Origin: Planctomycetota bacterium
GTDB taxonomy: Bacteria; Planctomycetota; UBA1135; UBA2386
Direction of reading: 5' to 3'
NCBI GenBank assembly: GCA_947455805.1
Contig: CANGSN010000003.1
Location: forward strand, 1-32,380
Length of the DNA: 32,380 nucleotides
Position numbers and translations under genes: made by a program. Below are positions 7,907 through 14,879 of the stretch, piece after piece. Numbering within the stretch: the first letter of the stretch is position 1; each line of letters opens with the position of its first letter. The notes under the pieces were generated by a model, which ran no database searches, was not told the origin of the DNA, and saw only the letters and a program-made list of their open reading frames with translations.

Positions 7907-8816
7907 ACGCACCGACGCCGGCCTCGATCGACGCGCCTTCGTGCGCACTTCGCTCGGCGCCCTCGCGGCGGCGAGCTGTTCGCCGACACCGCCGATCACC
8001 GCTCCGACGCCCGCTCCCGAATCCGCGATGCCCGACGCAATGACGGCGACCATGCCGGTCGTGTTCGTGTCCCACGGCGCTCCGACGATGGCGCTCGATC
8101 GCGAGGCCGGCGCCGACTTCGCCCGCATGGCACAGGCACTGCCGAAGCCGCGCGCGGTGCTCGTCGTGTCCGCGCACTGGCTCGACGCCCCGGCGACGAT
8201 CGGCACGCGCAGTCGCCGCGAACTGCTGTACGACTTCTCCGGCTTCCCGGCGGAGCTCTACCGCGTGCGCTACGAAGCGCCCGCCGCCGCCGACGTCGCC
8301 GACGAACTGCAGCGCGCGGTGCCGTCGCTGCAGCGCGCCGACGAACGGCCGTGGGACCACGGCGTCTGGGTGCCGCTGGTGCACATGTTCCCCCGCGCCT
8401 CTGTGCCGGTGCTGCAGGTGTCGGTGCCGTACCGCTGGTCGCCGCGGCAACTGTTCGAGCTCGGGCGTTCGCTGGCACCGCTGCGGCAGCAAGGCGTGCT
8501 TGTGCTCGGCAGCGGCGGCATGGTGCACAACCTCGGCCGCCTCGACTGGAAGGGCGGCTCGGTGCCACCGGCGTGGGCCGCGAACTTCGAGGGCTGGGTG
8601 CGCGAACGGCTGCGCACCGGCGACCTGGACGGCCTGCTCGCCTACCGCGAGAAGGCGCCCGACCTGCAGCTCGCGCATCCGACCGACGACCACTTCCTGC
8701 CGCTGCTGGTCGCCGCCGGTGCTGCGGCGGGCGCGGGTGCTTCGGCACCGGTGACGTTCCCGATCGAAGGCTTCGAGTTCGGCTCGCTGAGCCGGCTAGC
8801 GGTCCGCTTCGGTTGA
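7899..8816 (+). CDS. DODA-type extradiol aromatic ring-opening dioxygenase with export signal
   Basis: A 305-residue member of the class III extradiol dioxygenase family (4,5-DOPA dioxygenase, E. coli YgiD). Likely metal ligands are H59 (FVSHGAP), H93 (VSAHW), H210 (GMVHNL) and H265 (HPTDDHFLPL, H260/H265). WDHGVWVPL at 152-160 is also a family hallmark. Relatives open catechol rings or act on related phenolics with zinc or ferrous iron. The start GTG 7899 overlaps the end of marR. Unusually, residues 10-27 read DRRAFVRTSLGALAAASC, a twin-arginine-like signal ending in a possible lipobox cysteine, followed by a Pro/Ala/Thr linker. The enzyme may therefore be exported folded, with metal, and anchored as a lipoprotein. 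A shorter cytoplasmic form from the internal ATG codons near residues 44-52 cannot be excluded. Its 3' end is duplicated beyond the next two genes. Confidence 0.85.
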   Translation: MAERTDAGLDRRAFVRTSLGALAAASCSPTPPITAPTPAPESAMPDAMTATMPVVFVSHGAPTMALDREAGADFARMAQALPKPRAVLVVSAHWLDAPATIGTRSRRELLYDFSGFPAELYRVRYEAPAAADVADELQRAVPSLQRADERPWDHGVWVPLVHMFPRASVPVLQVSVPYRWSPRQLFELGRSLAPLRQQGVLVLGSGGMVHNLGRLDWKGGSVPPAWAANFEGWVRERLRTGDLDGLLAYREKAPDLQLAHPTDDHFLPLLVAAGAAAGAGASAPVTFPIEGFEFGSLSRLAVRFG

Positions 8817-8836
8817 CGCCGGCGCACGGCAGCACC
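8781..8836 (+). repeat. direct repeat, left copy (3' end of the dioxygenase gene and following bases)
   Basis: A perfect 20-base core lies at 8799-8818 (last codons Ala-Val-Arg-Phe-Gly-stop plus two bases). A second identical block GGCGCACGGC follows at 8821-8830 and then AGCACC. The same order recurs at 10637-10687. Before the core, GGCTCG followed by a Leu codon also matches once a 9-base gap is allowed. The two cores are 1847 bases apart and enclose the ATPase/TOPRIM pair exactly. Confidence 0.75.
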
Positions 8837-8884
8837 TTTCGCCCAGCACGCTGGTCGCGACTGGTCGGTCGCTCGCAGCGTCGT

Positions 8885-8890
8885 TAGCCT
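8885..8890 (+). promoter_or_regulatory. candidate -10 element TAGCCT, leaderless start of the ATPase gene
   Basis: TAGCCT ends 6 bases before ATG 8897 and there is no Shine-Dalgarno sequence. The predicted transcription start coincides with the start codon. The -35 region (TGGTCG, 17 bases upstream) is weak. Confidence 0.35.
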
Positions 8891-8896
8891 TCGGCG

Positions 8897-10039
8897 ATGC
8901 AGATTCGCCGCCTCCGACTCGAGAACTGGAAGAACTTCCGGTCGGTCGACGTGGCCTTGTCGTCGCGCGTCTTCCTGGTCGGCCCGAACGCCGCGGGAAA
9001 GTCGAATCTGCTCGACGCGGTGCGGTTCCTCGGCGACCTGGCGCGTCCCGGCGCCGGCGGTCTGCAGGCCGCAGTCGCCAACGAGCGGCGCCAAGGCATC
9101 AGCCAGATCCGTTCGCTGCACGCGCGAGCACGCAGCGCCATCGTCGTCGAGGTCGAGATCGGCGACGCCGAGACCACCAACTGGACCTATCGCCTCGAGA
9201 TCGCCGGGGGCAAGCAAGGCGCCGTGGTCGCTCGTGAGCGGGTGGAGCACGACGGCACCACGATGCTCGATCGTCCGAACGCGAACGATCGCGACGACGC
9301 TGCCCTGCTGGGCCAGACGCACCTCGAGCAGTTGAGCGCCAACGGCAGGTTCCGGCCGCTGGCCGAGTTCCTGGCCCGCATCAGCTACCTGCACTTGGTG
9401 CCGCAGCTGCTGCGCGAACCGCAGCGCTTCGATCTGATCGGCAGCGATCCGCTCGGGTCCGATTTCCTGCGCCGCGTGGCCAACACGCCGACCAAGACCC
9501 GCGAATCGCGGCTGCGCGCCATCGAGAAGGCGATGCGTGTCGCAGTCCCGAGCCTGGCCCAGCTCGAGCAGATCCACGACAAGGCGGGCGTTCCCCATCT
9601 GCGTGGACGCTTCGAGCACTGGCGCCCGAACGCCGGCTGGCAGGACGAACGGCAGTTCTCGGACGGCACGCTGCGGCTGATCGCACTGCTGTGGATCCTG
9701 ATGGAGGACCAGGCACCGCTGCTGCTGGAGGAACCGGAACTGTCGCTGAACGGCGCCATCGTGCGCGAGATCCCGCGCATGCTCCACGCGGCGACGCGCA
9801 AGCGACCGCGGCAGATCCTCGTCAGCACCCACAGCGGCGACCTGCTCGCCGATCGCGGCATCGCCCTCGAGGAGATCCTGATGGTGACGCCAGTGCGCCA
9901 AGGCTCGAAGGTCGAGGTCGCCGCCAACCGCAAGGACGTGCGGGCCCTGCTCGAGGCCGGAGTCTCGCCTGCCGAAGCCGTGCTGCCGCACACGGAACCG
10001 GGCGCCATGAAGCAGCAGCCGCTGCCGTTCACGGCCTGA
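8897..10039 (+). CDS. RecF/OLD-like AAA (ABC-ATPase fold) ATPase, candidate defence protein
   Basis: A 380-residue SMC/RecF-type ATPase. Walker A is GPNAAGKS (29-36), after the typical LRLENWKNFRSV start. The ABC-like signature region is QFSDGTLRLIALLW (253-266), Walker B is LLLEEPE (275-281) and the switch histidine is in STHSGDLL (310-317). The middle section, where the coiled coil would be, is short. Relatives such as Old, GajA, AriA and AbiL-type ATPases combine with a TOPRIM nuclease, fused or separate, in anti-phage systems. Here the TOPRIM-like protein is the next gene, one base after the stop. The enzyme probably senses a DNA end or phage product and controls the partner (inference). 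Direct repeats flank the pair and point to insertion as a unit. Confidence 0.85.
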   Translation: MQIRRLRLENWKNFRSVDVALSSRVFLVGPNAAGKSNLLDAVRFLGDLARPGAGGLQAAVANERRQGISQIRSLHARARSAIVVEVEIGDAETTNWTYRLEIAGGKQGAVVARERVEHDGTTMLDRPNANDRDDAALLGQTHLEQLSANGRFRPLAEFLARISYLHLVPQLLREPQRFDLIGSDPLGSDFLRRVANTPTKTRESRLRAIEKAMRVAVPSLAQLEQIHDKAGVPHLRGRFEHWRPNAGWQDERQFSDGTLRLIALLWILMEDQAPLLLEEPELSLNGAIVREIPRMLHAATRKRPRQILVSTHSGDLLADRGIALEEILMVTPVRQGSKVEVAANRKDVRALLEAGVSPAEAVLPHTEPGAMKQQPLPFTA

Positions 10040-10040
10040 G

Positions 10041-10616
10041 ATGGCGATCTGGACCCTGGCTGTCGAAGGCCCGTCGGACGAGGCCGTGGTCGCCGCAGTG
10101 CTGCGCGCGAACGGACACGACGTGGGAGTGGTGCACGGCAAGCGCGGCAAGCACCACCTCGACGGCAACCTGCGCGGTTATGCGCTCGCCGCGATGCACG
10201 CCCCGTGGCTCATCGTGCGCGACCTCGACCAGGACGCGGCCTGCGCGGCCGAGCTGCTGGCGGCGAAGCAACCCGGGGGACACCCAGGCTGCGTGCGCAT
10301 CGCCGTTCGCGCCATCGAAGCCTGGCTGCTCGCCGACCCCGCGAGCGCCCAATGGCTCGGTGTCGCCGCTTCCTTGCTGCCGCGGGATGTCGAGAGTCTG
10401 GAGGATCCGAAGGATGCCCTGGTCAACCTCGCCCGCCGCTCCCGTTCGGCGACGATCAAGGCGGACATCGTGCCTACCCTCAGCCGCTCGATCGGGCCGG
10501 GCTACGTGGACCAAGTGCGCACGTTCTGTGCTTCGCGTTGGCGGCCCGACGTCGCCGCTCGGCGGAGCGAGAGCCTGTCGCGCCTGATCCGCCACGTCCG
10601 GAGCCGGCAGTCGTGA
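10041..10616 (+). CDS. TOPRIM-like protein, partner of the ATPase
   Basis: A 191-residue soluble protein. VEGPSDEAVVAAVL near the N-terminus supplies the glutamate (E9) of a TOPRIM-like fold. RDLDQD (60-65) gives the DxD acidic pair. AVRAIEAWLLAD (88-99) provides a further conserved-looking acidic/aromatic motif, as in the DUF4276/RloB-like TOPRIM proteins that travel with AAA ATPases. A basic GKRGKHHLD segment (33-41) and an Arg-rich C-terminus could contact nucleic acid. The family expectation is a metal-dependent nuclease or nicking activity controlled by the ATPase encoded just upstream (1-base gap, probably coupled). I do not recognise a named system that matches this pair exactly; AbiL and PARIS-type pairs are the closest in architecture. 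Confidence 0.7.
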   Translation: MAIWTLAVEGPSDEAVVAAVLRANGHDVGVVHGKRGKHHLDGNLRGYALAAMHAPWLIVRDLDQDAACAAELLAAKQPGGHPGCVRIAVRAIEAWLLADPASAQWLGVAASLLPRDVESLEDPKDALVNLARRSRSATIKADIVPTLSRSIGPGYVDQVRTFCASRWRPDVAARRSESLSRLIRHVRSRQS

Positions 10617-10636
10617 CTGGCTAGGGCCGGCGCGAC

Positions 10637-10663
10637 GGCTCGCTCGCGGTCCGCTTCGGTTGA
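10637..10663 (+). pseudogene. remnant of the 3' end of a dioxygenase gene (displaced tail)
   Basis: Read in frame, these bases give Gly-Ser-Leu-Ala-Val-Arg-Phe-Gly-stop. The intact dioxygenase ends Gly-Ser-Leu-Ser-Arg-Leu-Ala-Val-Arg-Phe-Gly-stop. The frame is closed just upstream by TAG at 10622, so it is not expressed as a gene. It is best read as the original gene end left behind when the two-gene cassette entered and supplied or duplicated the present end. A chance match is unlikely because the non-coding bases after the stop also match. Confidence 0.5.
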
Positions 10664-10680
10664 CGGGGGCGCACGGCCGA

Positions 10681-10686
10681 TAGCAC
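10681..10686 (+). promoter_or_regulatory. candidate -10 element TAGCAC before the lipoprotein gene
   Basis: TAGCAC lies exactly 6 bases before ATG 10693 and no ribosome-binding site is seen. The last base departs from the TAnnnT pattern, so the call is weak. It lies at the end of the right direct repeat. Confidence 0.25.
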
Positions 10687-10692
10687 CGCGGC

Positions 10693-11217
10693 ATGCGCAT
10701 CCACACCGCCCTGCTCTCGTCCTCGCTGCTGGCCATGCTCACGTCGTGCGCCGGCACTCCCGCCAACGACGACGTGAACATGCCGTTCGGCGCCGCCCCG
10801 ATGGGCGAGGTCGCGACGGCGCAACCGGCGAGCCCGTGCCTCGTGATGTCGCCGCAGACGATGCCGCTGCACTGGCACGACCGCGACGGTTCGGAGTGGG
10901 ACGGCGAACTCGAGATCGTCTGCGAGACCGACACCGCGCACGAGCAGATGGCCTGCGCCTGCATGATCGCGCGCTGGCCGCACGCGATCGAGCAGTGCCA
11001 GAACCTCGCCGAGCAGGCGATGATGGAGAGCGCCGCCGACGTCCAGCACATGACCGAGCACCTGCAGAAGACGCTCGACGAGGCGCTGTTCCCGTGCGAG
11101 ACAATGGGCAACGACCAGAAGCCGGTCGGCCGCGTGCGCGGTCTCAACTGGAAGGTGCTGCGCAAGCGCCGCAGCGGTCACACGTTCGACTACCAGCCCT
11201 TGCTGCGCCGCAACTGA
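10693..11217 (+). CDS. cysteine-rich lipoprotein of unknown function
   Basis: The protein has 174 residues. A short signal peptide ends in the lipobox LTSC, with lipidated C19. The mature part has six further cysteines (C49, C77, C88, C90, C102, C135) and is unusually rich in Met and His between residues 75 and 125, e.g. ACACM and QAMMES. This could mean three disulfides or metal binding in the periplasm (inference). The C-terminal 30 residues are basic. I recognise no family. Its 3' end overlaps the convergent DinB-like gene by 28 bases, so both coding ends share DNA. It is the first gene after the inserted ATPase/TOPRIM cassette and was probably next to the dioxygenase gene before the insertion. 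Confidence 0.8.
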   Translation: MRIHTALLSSSLLAMLTSCAGTPANDDVNMPFGAAPMGEVATAQPASPCLVMSPQTMPLHWHDRDGSEWDGELEIVCETDTAHEQMACACMIARWPHAIEQCQNLAEQAMMESAADVQHMTEHLQKTLDEALFPCETMGNDQKPVGRVRGLNWKVLRKRRSGHTFDYQPLLRRN

Positions 11218-11714
11218 GCGATGTGCGCCACGTGGTGGCTGCCGTGCCACGCGTAGAGCGCCACCAGGTCGTCGAGCGTCATCGCACCGCGTTCGCTGTG
11301 CACGCACGTCTTCGCGAACGCAGCAACCGGCAGCGTGCGCAGGCAGTGCACCCAGCGCTCGTGGATCGCCTGCACCAGCAGCAGCGACGTGCCGATCGGG
11401 CCGTTGGCGTCGGCGAGCCTGGCCCACTCGTTCTCGTCGTAGGCCTTGATCGGCGGCGGCGTCTTCTCGGTGATCGTCAGCTTGTGCCGCACGTACGCGT
11501 TGACGTGGCTGTCGGCGATGTGGTGCACGACCTGACGCAGCGTCCAGCCGCCGTCGCGGTAGGGCGTGTCGAGCTGCGCCTGGTCGAGGCCGCGCACGAC
11601 GTCGTGCAGCGCGTGCGGGATGCCGGCGATCGTGCTGATCGCCTGCGCGCGCGCGGCCGGCGTCAGCGTGCCCGGCAGTTCGATCTTGCCGATCGGGTAG
11701 CGCGGGTCGCTCAC
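11190..11714 (-). CDS. DinB/YfiT-family putative metal-dependent hydrolase or thiol transferase
   Basis: A protein of 174 residues from GTG 11714, which overlaps the stop of the biotin carrier gene (GTGA). It starts at PRYPIGKIELPG, as in YfiT-like proteins. The DinB four-helix metal site is formed by the VVHHIADSHV segment (H64/H65) and WHGSHHVAHI (H157 to H161). Bacillus YfiT/BstA is a bacillithiol transferase and other relatives are thiol-dependent. Here the cofactor is unknown. Its position as third gene of a biotin carboxylase operon is noteworthy and may be only co-expression. Its 3' end overlaps the convergent lipoprotein gene by 28 bases. Confidence 0.85.
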   Translation of the reverse strand: MSDPRYPIGKIELPGTLTPAARAQAISTIAGIPHALHDVVRGLDQAQLDTPYRDGGWTLRQVVHHIADSHVNAYVRHKLTITEKTPPPIKAYDENEWARLADANGPIGTSLLLVQAIHERWVHCLRTLPVAAFAKTCVHSERGAMTLDDLVALYAWHGSHHVAHIAQLRRSKGW

Positions 11715-12238
11715 GACTTCTTCTCCTCGACCTTCTGCGGCTCGACCACGACGAGTTCCGCGCCCTGATCGACGGTGCCGCCCTTCTGCGCCGTGACCTT
11801 GCGCACGACACCGGCGACGCCGGCCGTGAGCTTGTGCTCCATCTTCATCGCCGAGACGACGACCAGCGTCTGCCTGGCTTCGACGACGTCGCCCGGCTTG
11901 CACGCGACCTCGAGCACGGTGCCGGTCATCGGCGCGCGCACGACGCCGTCGCCGCCCGCAGCCCCACCACCGCGCCGCGCCGCCGGCGCTTCGAGCGTCC
12001 ACGTGCGGCCGTCGACGCGCACCATGTAGCCCTTCGCCAGCGACGCGCCGTAGGCGACGAACGCGCGGTCCGCACCTTCGCCGAGCGACTGCAGCTTCAC
12101 GCCGCCGTCGCCGAGCGCCTTCGCTTCGTACTCGTGCACGGTGTCGCCGATGCGCACGCGCCAGCGATCGCCCTCGAGGAACTCGGCGGTGACGGCGACG
12201 GTCTTGCCGTCGCGAACGAACTCGCGGGTGATCTTCAT
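11711..12238 (-). CDS. biotin/lipoyl-attachment domain protein, biotin carboxyl carrier subunit
   Basis: A 175-residue protein. The N-terminal about 85 residues form a beta-rich region like the segment between the biotin carboxylase and carrier domains of acyl-CoA carboxylase alpha chains. After a Gly/Ala linker (about 88-98), the C-terminal carrier domain starts at VRAPMTGTVLEV. It has the biotinylation motif AMKMEH with K132 as the biotin attachment lysine. It carries carboxybiotin between the biotin carboxylase encoded just upstream (ATGA overlap) and a carboxyltransferase that is not in this window. The separate carrier gene shows that this enzyme is split, unlike the single-chain alpha subunit of propionyl- or methylcrotonyl-CoA carboxylases. 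The Lys-rich end (VEEKKS) overlaps the next gene. Confidence 0.88.
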   Translation of the reverse strand: MKITREFVRDGKTVAVTAEFLEGDRWRVRIGDTVHEYEAKALGDGGVKLQSLGEGADRAFVAYGASLAKGYMVRVDGRTWTLEAPAARRGGGAAGGDGVVRAPMTGTVLEVACKPGDVVEARQTLVVVSAMKMEHKLTAGVAGVVRKVTAQKGGTVDQGAELVVVEPQKVEEKKS

Positions 12239-13773
12239 CGTGCGCCCTCGAACAGGCGGAAGCCGCCCAACGTCTGCCAGACCGCGGTCGAACCGTTCGT
12301 GCCGCCGCCGCCACTCGCCGGCGCACCGCCATTGCCGCCGCTCTTGCCGAGCACCTGGCACAGCACCGCCGCCGCCAGCGTGTAGTCGCCGGGCGCCTGC
12401 TGCGGACCGGCCGCGAGCTCGGGCCGGTGCTTCAGCATGTCGGTCGAGATGTTCGCCGTGCGGAACGCTTCGTCGTCGACGACGCGGCGCAGGAAGTCGA
12501 CGTTGGTCGGGATGCCGAGGTAGACCATCTCGCGCAGCGCCTGGCTCAGGCGCGCACACGCGGTGGCGCGGTCGGGCGCGTGCACGACCAGCTTGGCGAG
12601 CATCGAGTCGTAGTAGGGCGGGACCTCCCAGCCGCTGTAGACGCCGCTGTCGACGCGCACGCCCGGCCCTTCGGCCTCGCGCACGAGCTTCAGCAGGCCG
12701 GCGGCCGGGATGTAGCCGGTCTCCGGCGACTCGGCGCAGATGCGCGCTTCGATCGCGTGGCCGCGCGGCCGCAGGTCGCGACCGGCGAGCAGCTGTTCGA
12801 GCTTGCCGCCGGCGGCGACGTGCAGCTGGAGGTGCACCAGGTCGACGCCGGTCACCAGTTCGGTCACCGGGTGCTCGACCTGCAGGCGCGTATTGACCTC
12901 GAGGAAGTAGAAGTTGCCCTTCGGATCGAGCAGGAACTCGGCCGTGCCGGCGTTGTCGTAGCCGACGCGCTTGGCCAGCGAGACGGCCGCCGCACCCATG
13001 CGCTGCCGCAGCGCTTCGTCGACCACCGCCGACGGCGCTTCCTCGAGCACTTTCTGGTGGCGGCGCTGCACCGAGCACTCGCGTTCGTGCAGCGACACGA
13101 CGTGGCCGTGCTGGTCGCCCATCAGCTGGATCTCGATGTGCCGCGCCGGGAACACCGCGCGCTCGAGGATCATGCGGTCGTCGCCGAACGACGCCTTCGC
13201 CTCGCGGCGACCGGCGGCCAGCGCCTCGGCGAGGTCCTCTTCGCGTTCGACCATGCGCATGCCGCGGCCGCCGCCGCCAGCACTGGCCTTGACCATCACT
13301 GGCATGCCGATCTTCTTGCCGAACTCGATCAGCGACGCATCGCCATGGTCCTTCTCGGTGCCCGGGATCACCGGCACGCCGGCCGCGATCGCCTCCTCGC
13401 GCGCCGCCTTCTTGCCGCCGAGCCGCTCCATCGCCTCGGGGTTGGGGCCGACGAACACGAGCCCCGCGTCGCGCACGGCCCTCGCGAACCCGCTGTTCTC
13501 GCTGAGGAAGCCGTAGCCAGGGTGGATCGCCTCGGCGCCGGTCTTCTTCGCCGCGGCGAGGACCTTTTGGATGTCGAGGTAGCTCTCGGCCGCGGTGTTG
13601 CCGCCGAGCGGCACCGCGTGGTCGGCCGCCTGCACGTGCGCGCAGCGGGCGTCGGCGTCGCTGTGCACCACCACCGACTCGATGCCGAGCTCGCGCAGAC
13701 CGCGGGTGATGCGCACCGCGATCTCGCCGCGGTTGGCGATCAGCACGCGGCGGAAGGGAGGGTTCTTGGCCAT
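12235..13773 (-). CDS. biotin carboxylase subunit of an acyl-CoA (acetyl/propionyl-type) carboxylase
   Basis: A 512-residue ATP-grasp enzyme that carboxylates carrier-bound biotin with ATP and bicarbonate. It begins RRVLIANRGEIAVRITR, the family start. HPGYGFLSEN and FVGPNPEAMERLGGK follow. K162 and the glycine loop (AGGGGRGM) bind ATP, and EVNTRLQVEHP with E292 provides the Mg/bicarbonate site. It is longer than bacterial AccC (about 450) and resembles the N-terminal part of propionyl/methylcrotonyl-type alpha chains. A low-complexity Gly/Ser/Ala stretch near the C-terminus looks like a broken interdomain linker. The substrate cannot be assigned without the carboxyltransferase. ATG 13773 is preferred over 13791. 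It is the first gene of an operon with the carrier and a DinB-like protein. Confidence 0.92.
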   Translation of the reverse strand: MAKNPPFRRVLIANRGEIAVRITRGLRELGIESVVVHSDADARCAHVQAADHAVPLGGNTAAESYLDIQKVLAAAKKTGAEAIHPGYGFLSENSGFARAVRDAGLVFVGPNPEAMERLGGKKAAREEAIAAGVPVIPGTEKDHGDASLIEFGKKIGMPVMVKASAGGGGRGMRMVEREEDLAEALAAGRREAKASFGDDRMILERAVFPARHIEIQLMGDQHGHVVSLHERECSVQRRHQKVLEEAPSAVVDEALRQRMGAAAVSLAKRVGYDNAGTAEFLLDPKGNFYFLEVNTRLQVEHPVTELVTGVDLVHLQLHVAAGGKLEQLLAGRDLRPRGHAIEARICAESPETGYIPAAGLLKLVREAEGPGVRVDSGVYSGWEVPPYYDSMLAKLVVHAPDRATACARLSQALREMVYLGIPTNVDFLRRVVDDEAFRTANISTDMLKHRPELAAGPQQAPGDYTLAAAVLCQVLGKSGGNGGAPASGGGGTNGSTAVWQTLGGFRLFEGAR

Positions 13774-13786
13774 TTGCAGGCCGCGA

Positions 13787-13815
13787 ACCATAGCGAGCGC
13801 CTCGCCCCATGGCAT
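13787..13815 (-). promoter_or_regulatory. candidate promoter of the biotin carboxylase operon
   Basis: On the minus strand TATGGT (13792-13787) is a good -10. It is preceded after 17 bases by ATGCCA (4 of 6 to the -35 consensus). The start would fall about 7 bases before ATG 13773. The promoter overlaps the first codons of the divergent membrane-protein gene. Confidence 0.4.
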
Positions 13816-14264
13816 CCTTGCCTCCCATGGCCTCACCGTCCGAGCCCACCACACCCCGCGAGCCCGAGATCGAAGCCCTGGGCCGCCTCGCACGGCGCTT
13901 CCTCTGGTGCCTCCGCGGCGTGTTCCTGCTCGCCGGCCTCGGCTTCGTCGGCTACGGCCTCATGAACCTGCTGCAGGGCCGCACCGGGCTCAGCGAAGTG
14001 ACCCCCGGCACGATGGTGACCGACCATCACATCGACGTCGTCTGGCTGTGCCTCGGCCTGCCGATGCTGCCGGCCGTCGACTGGACGTTGGGCCGCGGTC
14101 GCTGGCTCGTGCTCGCGGTGCTGGCGGCGCTGGTGGTGACGCCGGTGCTGCTCGGCGGCGACGACGACTACGGCTACATCATCCGCGCGTTCGCAGGAAT
14201 GGTGTCGCTGGCTTCGCTGGCGGTGTGGCGCACGGTGTGGAAGCTGACGACGCCGGTGACCTGA
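13809..14264 (+). CDS. small integral membrane protein, unknown function
   Basis: A 151-residue protein with about four membrane helices: GVFLLAGLGFVGYGLMNLL, VVWLCLGLPMLPAV, WLVLAVLAALVVTPVLLG and a last one around AFAGMVSLASLAVW. A short acidic/proline N-terminus precedes them. A downstream ATG at 13827 (MASPSEP) is an equally possible start. It would separate the coding region better from the divergent promoter of the carboxylase operon. No family is recognised. The gene begins a run of small plus-strand genes. Confidence 0.7.
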   Translation: MASLPPMASPSEPTTPREPEIEALGRLARRFLWCLRGVFLLAGLGFVGYGLMNLLQGRTGLSEVTPGTMVTDHHIDVVWLCLGLPMLPAVDWTLGRGRWLVLAVLAALVVTPVLLGGDDDYGYIIRAFAGMVSLASLAVWRTVWKLTTPVT

Positions 14265-14293
14265 CGACGCCGCCACATCCCGATCGCACGCCG

Positions 14294-14725
14294 ATGGACT
14301 TCGAACCTCCCGCCATCCTCGACCCCACGCTCGTTGGCAGCTACTCCGCAGTGGCGAAGGCGGGCGGCGGCTATGTGTGGGACGCCGTGCTGGAGTATCG
14401 CGTCTGGTGCCACCCGCACGACGGCGCGCCGGACGAAGCGGACGGCAGCGACTACTACCACGCGTTCGCGTCGTACGCCGAGGCCGCGGCCTTCGCCGCC
14501 AAGACGCCGGGCGCGGAGGAACCGTTGGCGCTGATCCGCCAGGACGAGTACCTCGACGAACCCGAGCCCGGTCGATTCGTGCACCGGCGCGAAGTTCGCG
14601 TCGCCGAGTGGCCGGTGGAGTTCCTGCGGCGACCACGGCGGACGGCACGCACGATCCCGGACTTCCTGTCGCCGGACGCGCCGCCGAACCGGCTCGACAT
14701 CCTGCGCGGGCTGGCGAAGCCGTAG
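14294..14725 (+). CDS. conserved hypothetical protein
   Basis: A 143-residue soluble protein without signal peptide. It contains YEYRVWCHP-like text (LEYRVWCHPHDG), DGSDYYHAF, EEPLALIRQDEYLDEPEPG and a WPVEFLRRPRRT end. I recognise it as a widespread bacterial protein often labelled GCN5-family in databases, although no acetyl-CoA-binding motif is visible, so that label is not adopted. It lies 29 bases after the membrane-protein gene on the same strand and may be cotranscribed. The function is unknown. Confidence 0.75.
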   Translation: MDFEPPAILDPTLVGSYSAVAKAGGGYVWDAVLEYRVWCHPHDGAPDEADGSDYYHAFASYAEAAAFAAKTPGAEEPLALIRQDEYLDEPEPGRFVHRREVRVAEWPVEFLRRPRRTARTIPDFLSPDAPPNRLDILRGLAKP

Positions 14726-14879
14726 GGAGCTTCCCGCACGGTGAGAACCACACTCTCTGCTCGTGCGCGGCATCCGCGTGTCGTGTCGTCGCGTCCTCCG
14801 TGCCCCCGGGACACGATCGGCGCCAGCTGACAAGTGACTTACCGTGGCTGGCGCTTCCGAGCGCATCGTGGCGTCGCCT

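Larger units (their letters stand above)
10637..10687 (+). repeat. direct repeat, right copy
   Basis: This copy of the left repeat has the 20-base core at 10646-10665, identical to 8799-8818. GGCGCACGGC follows at 10668-10677, then AGCACC at 10682-10687 after 4 extra bases. It lies between the TOPRIM-like gene and the next lipoprotein gene. Confidence 0.75.

Noticed and set aside
8883..8889. GTTAGCC as an attC core site beside the ATPase cassette
   Set aside because: It deviates from the GTTRRRY core at position 6, and no complementary partner or second copy at the right end was found.
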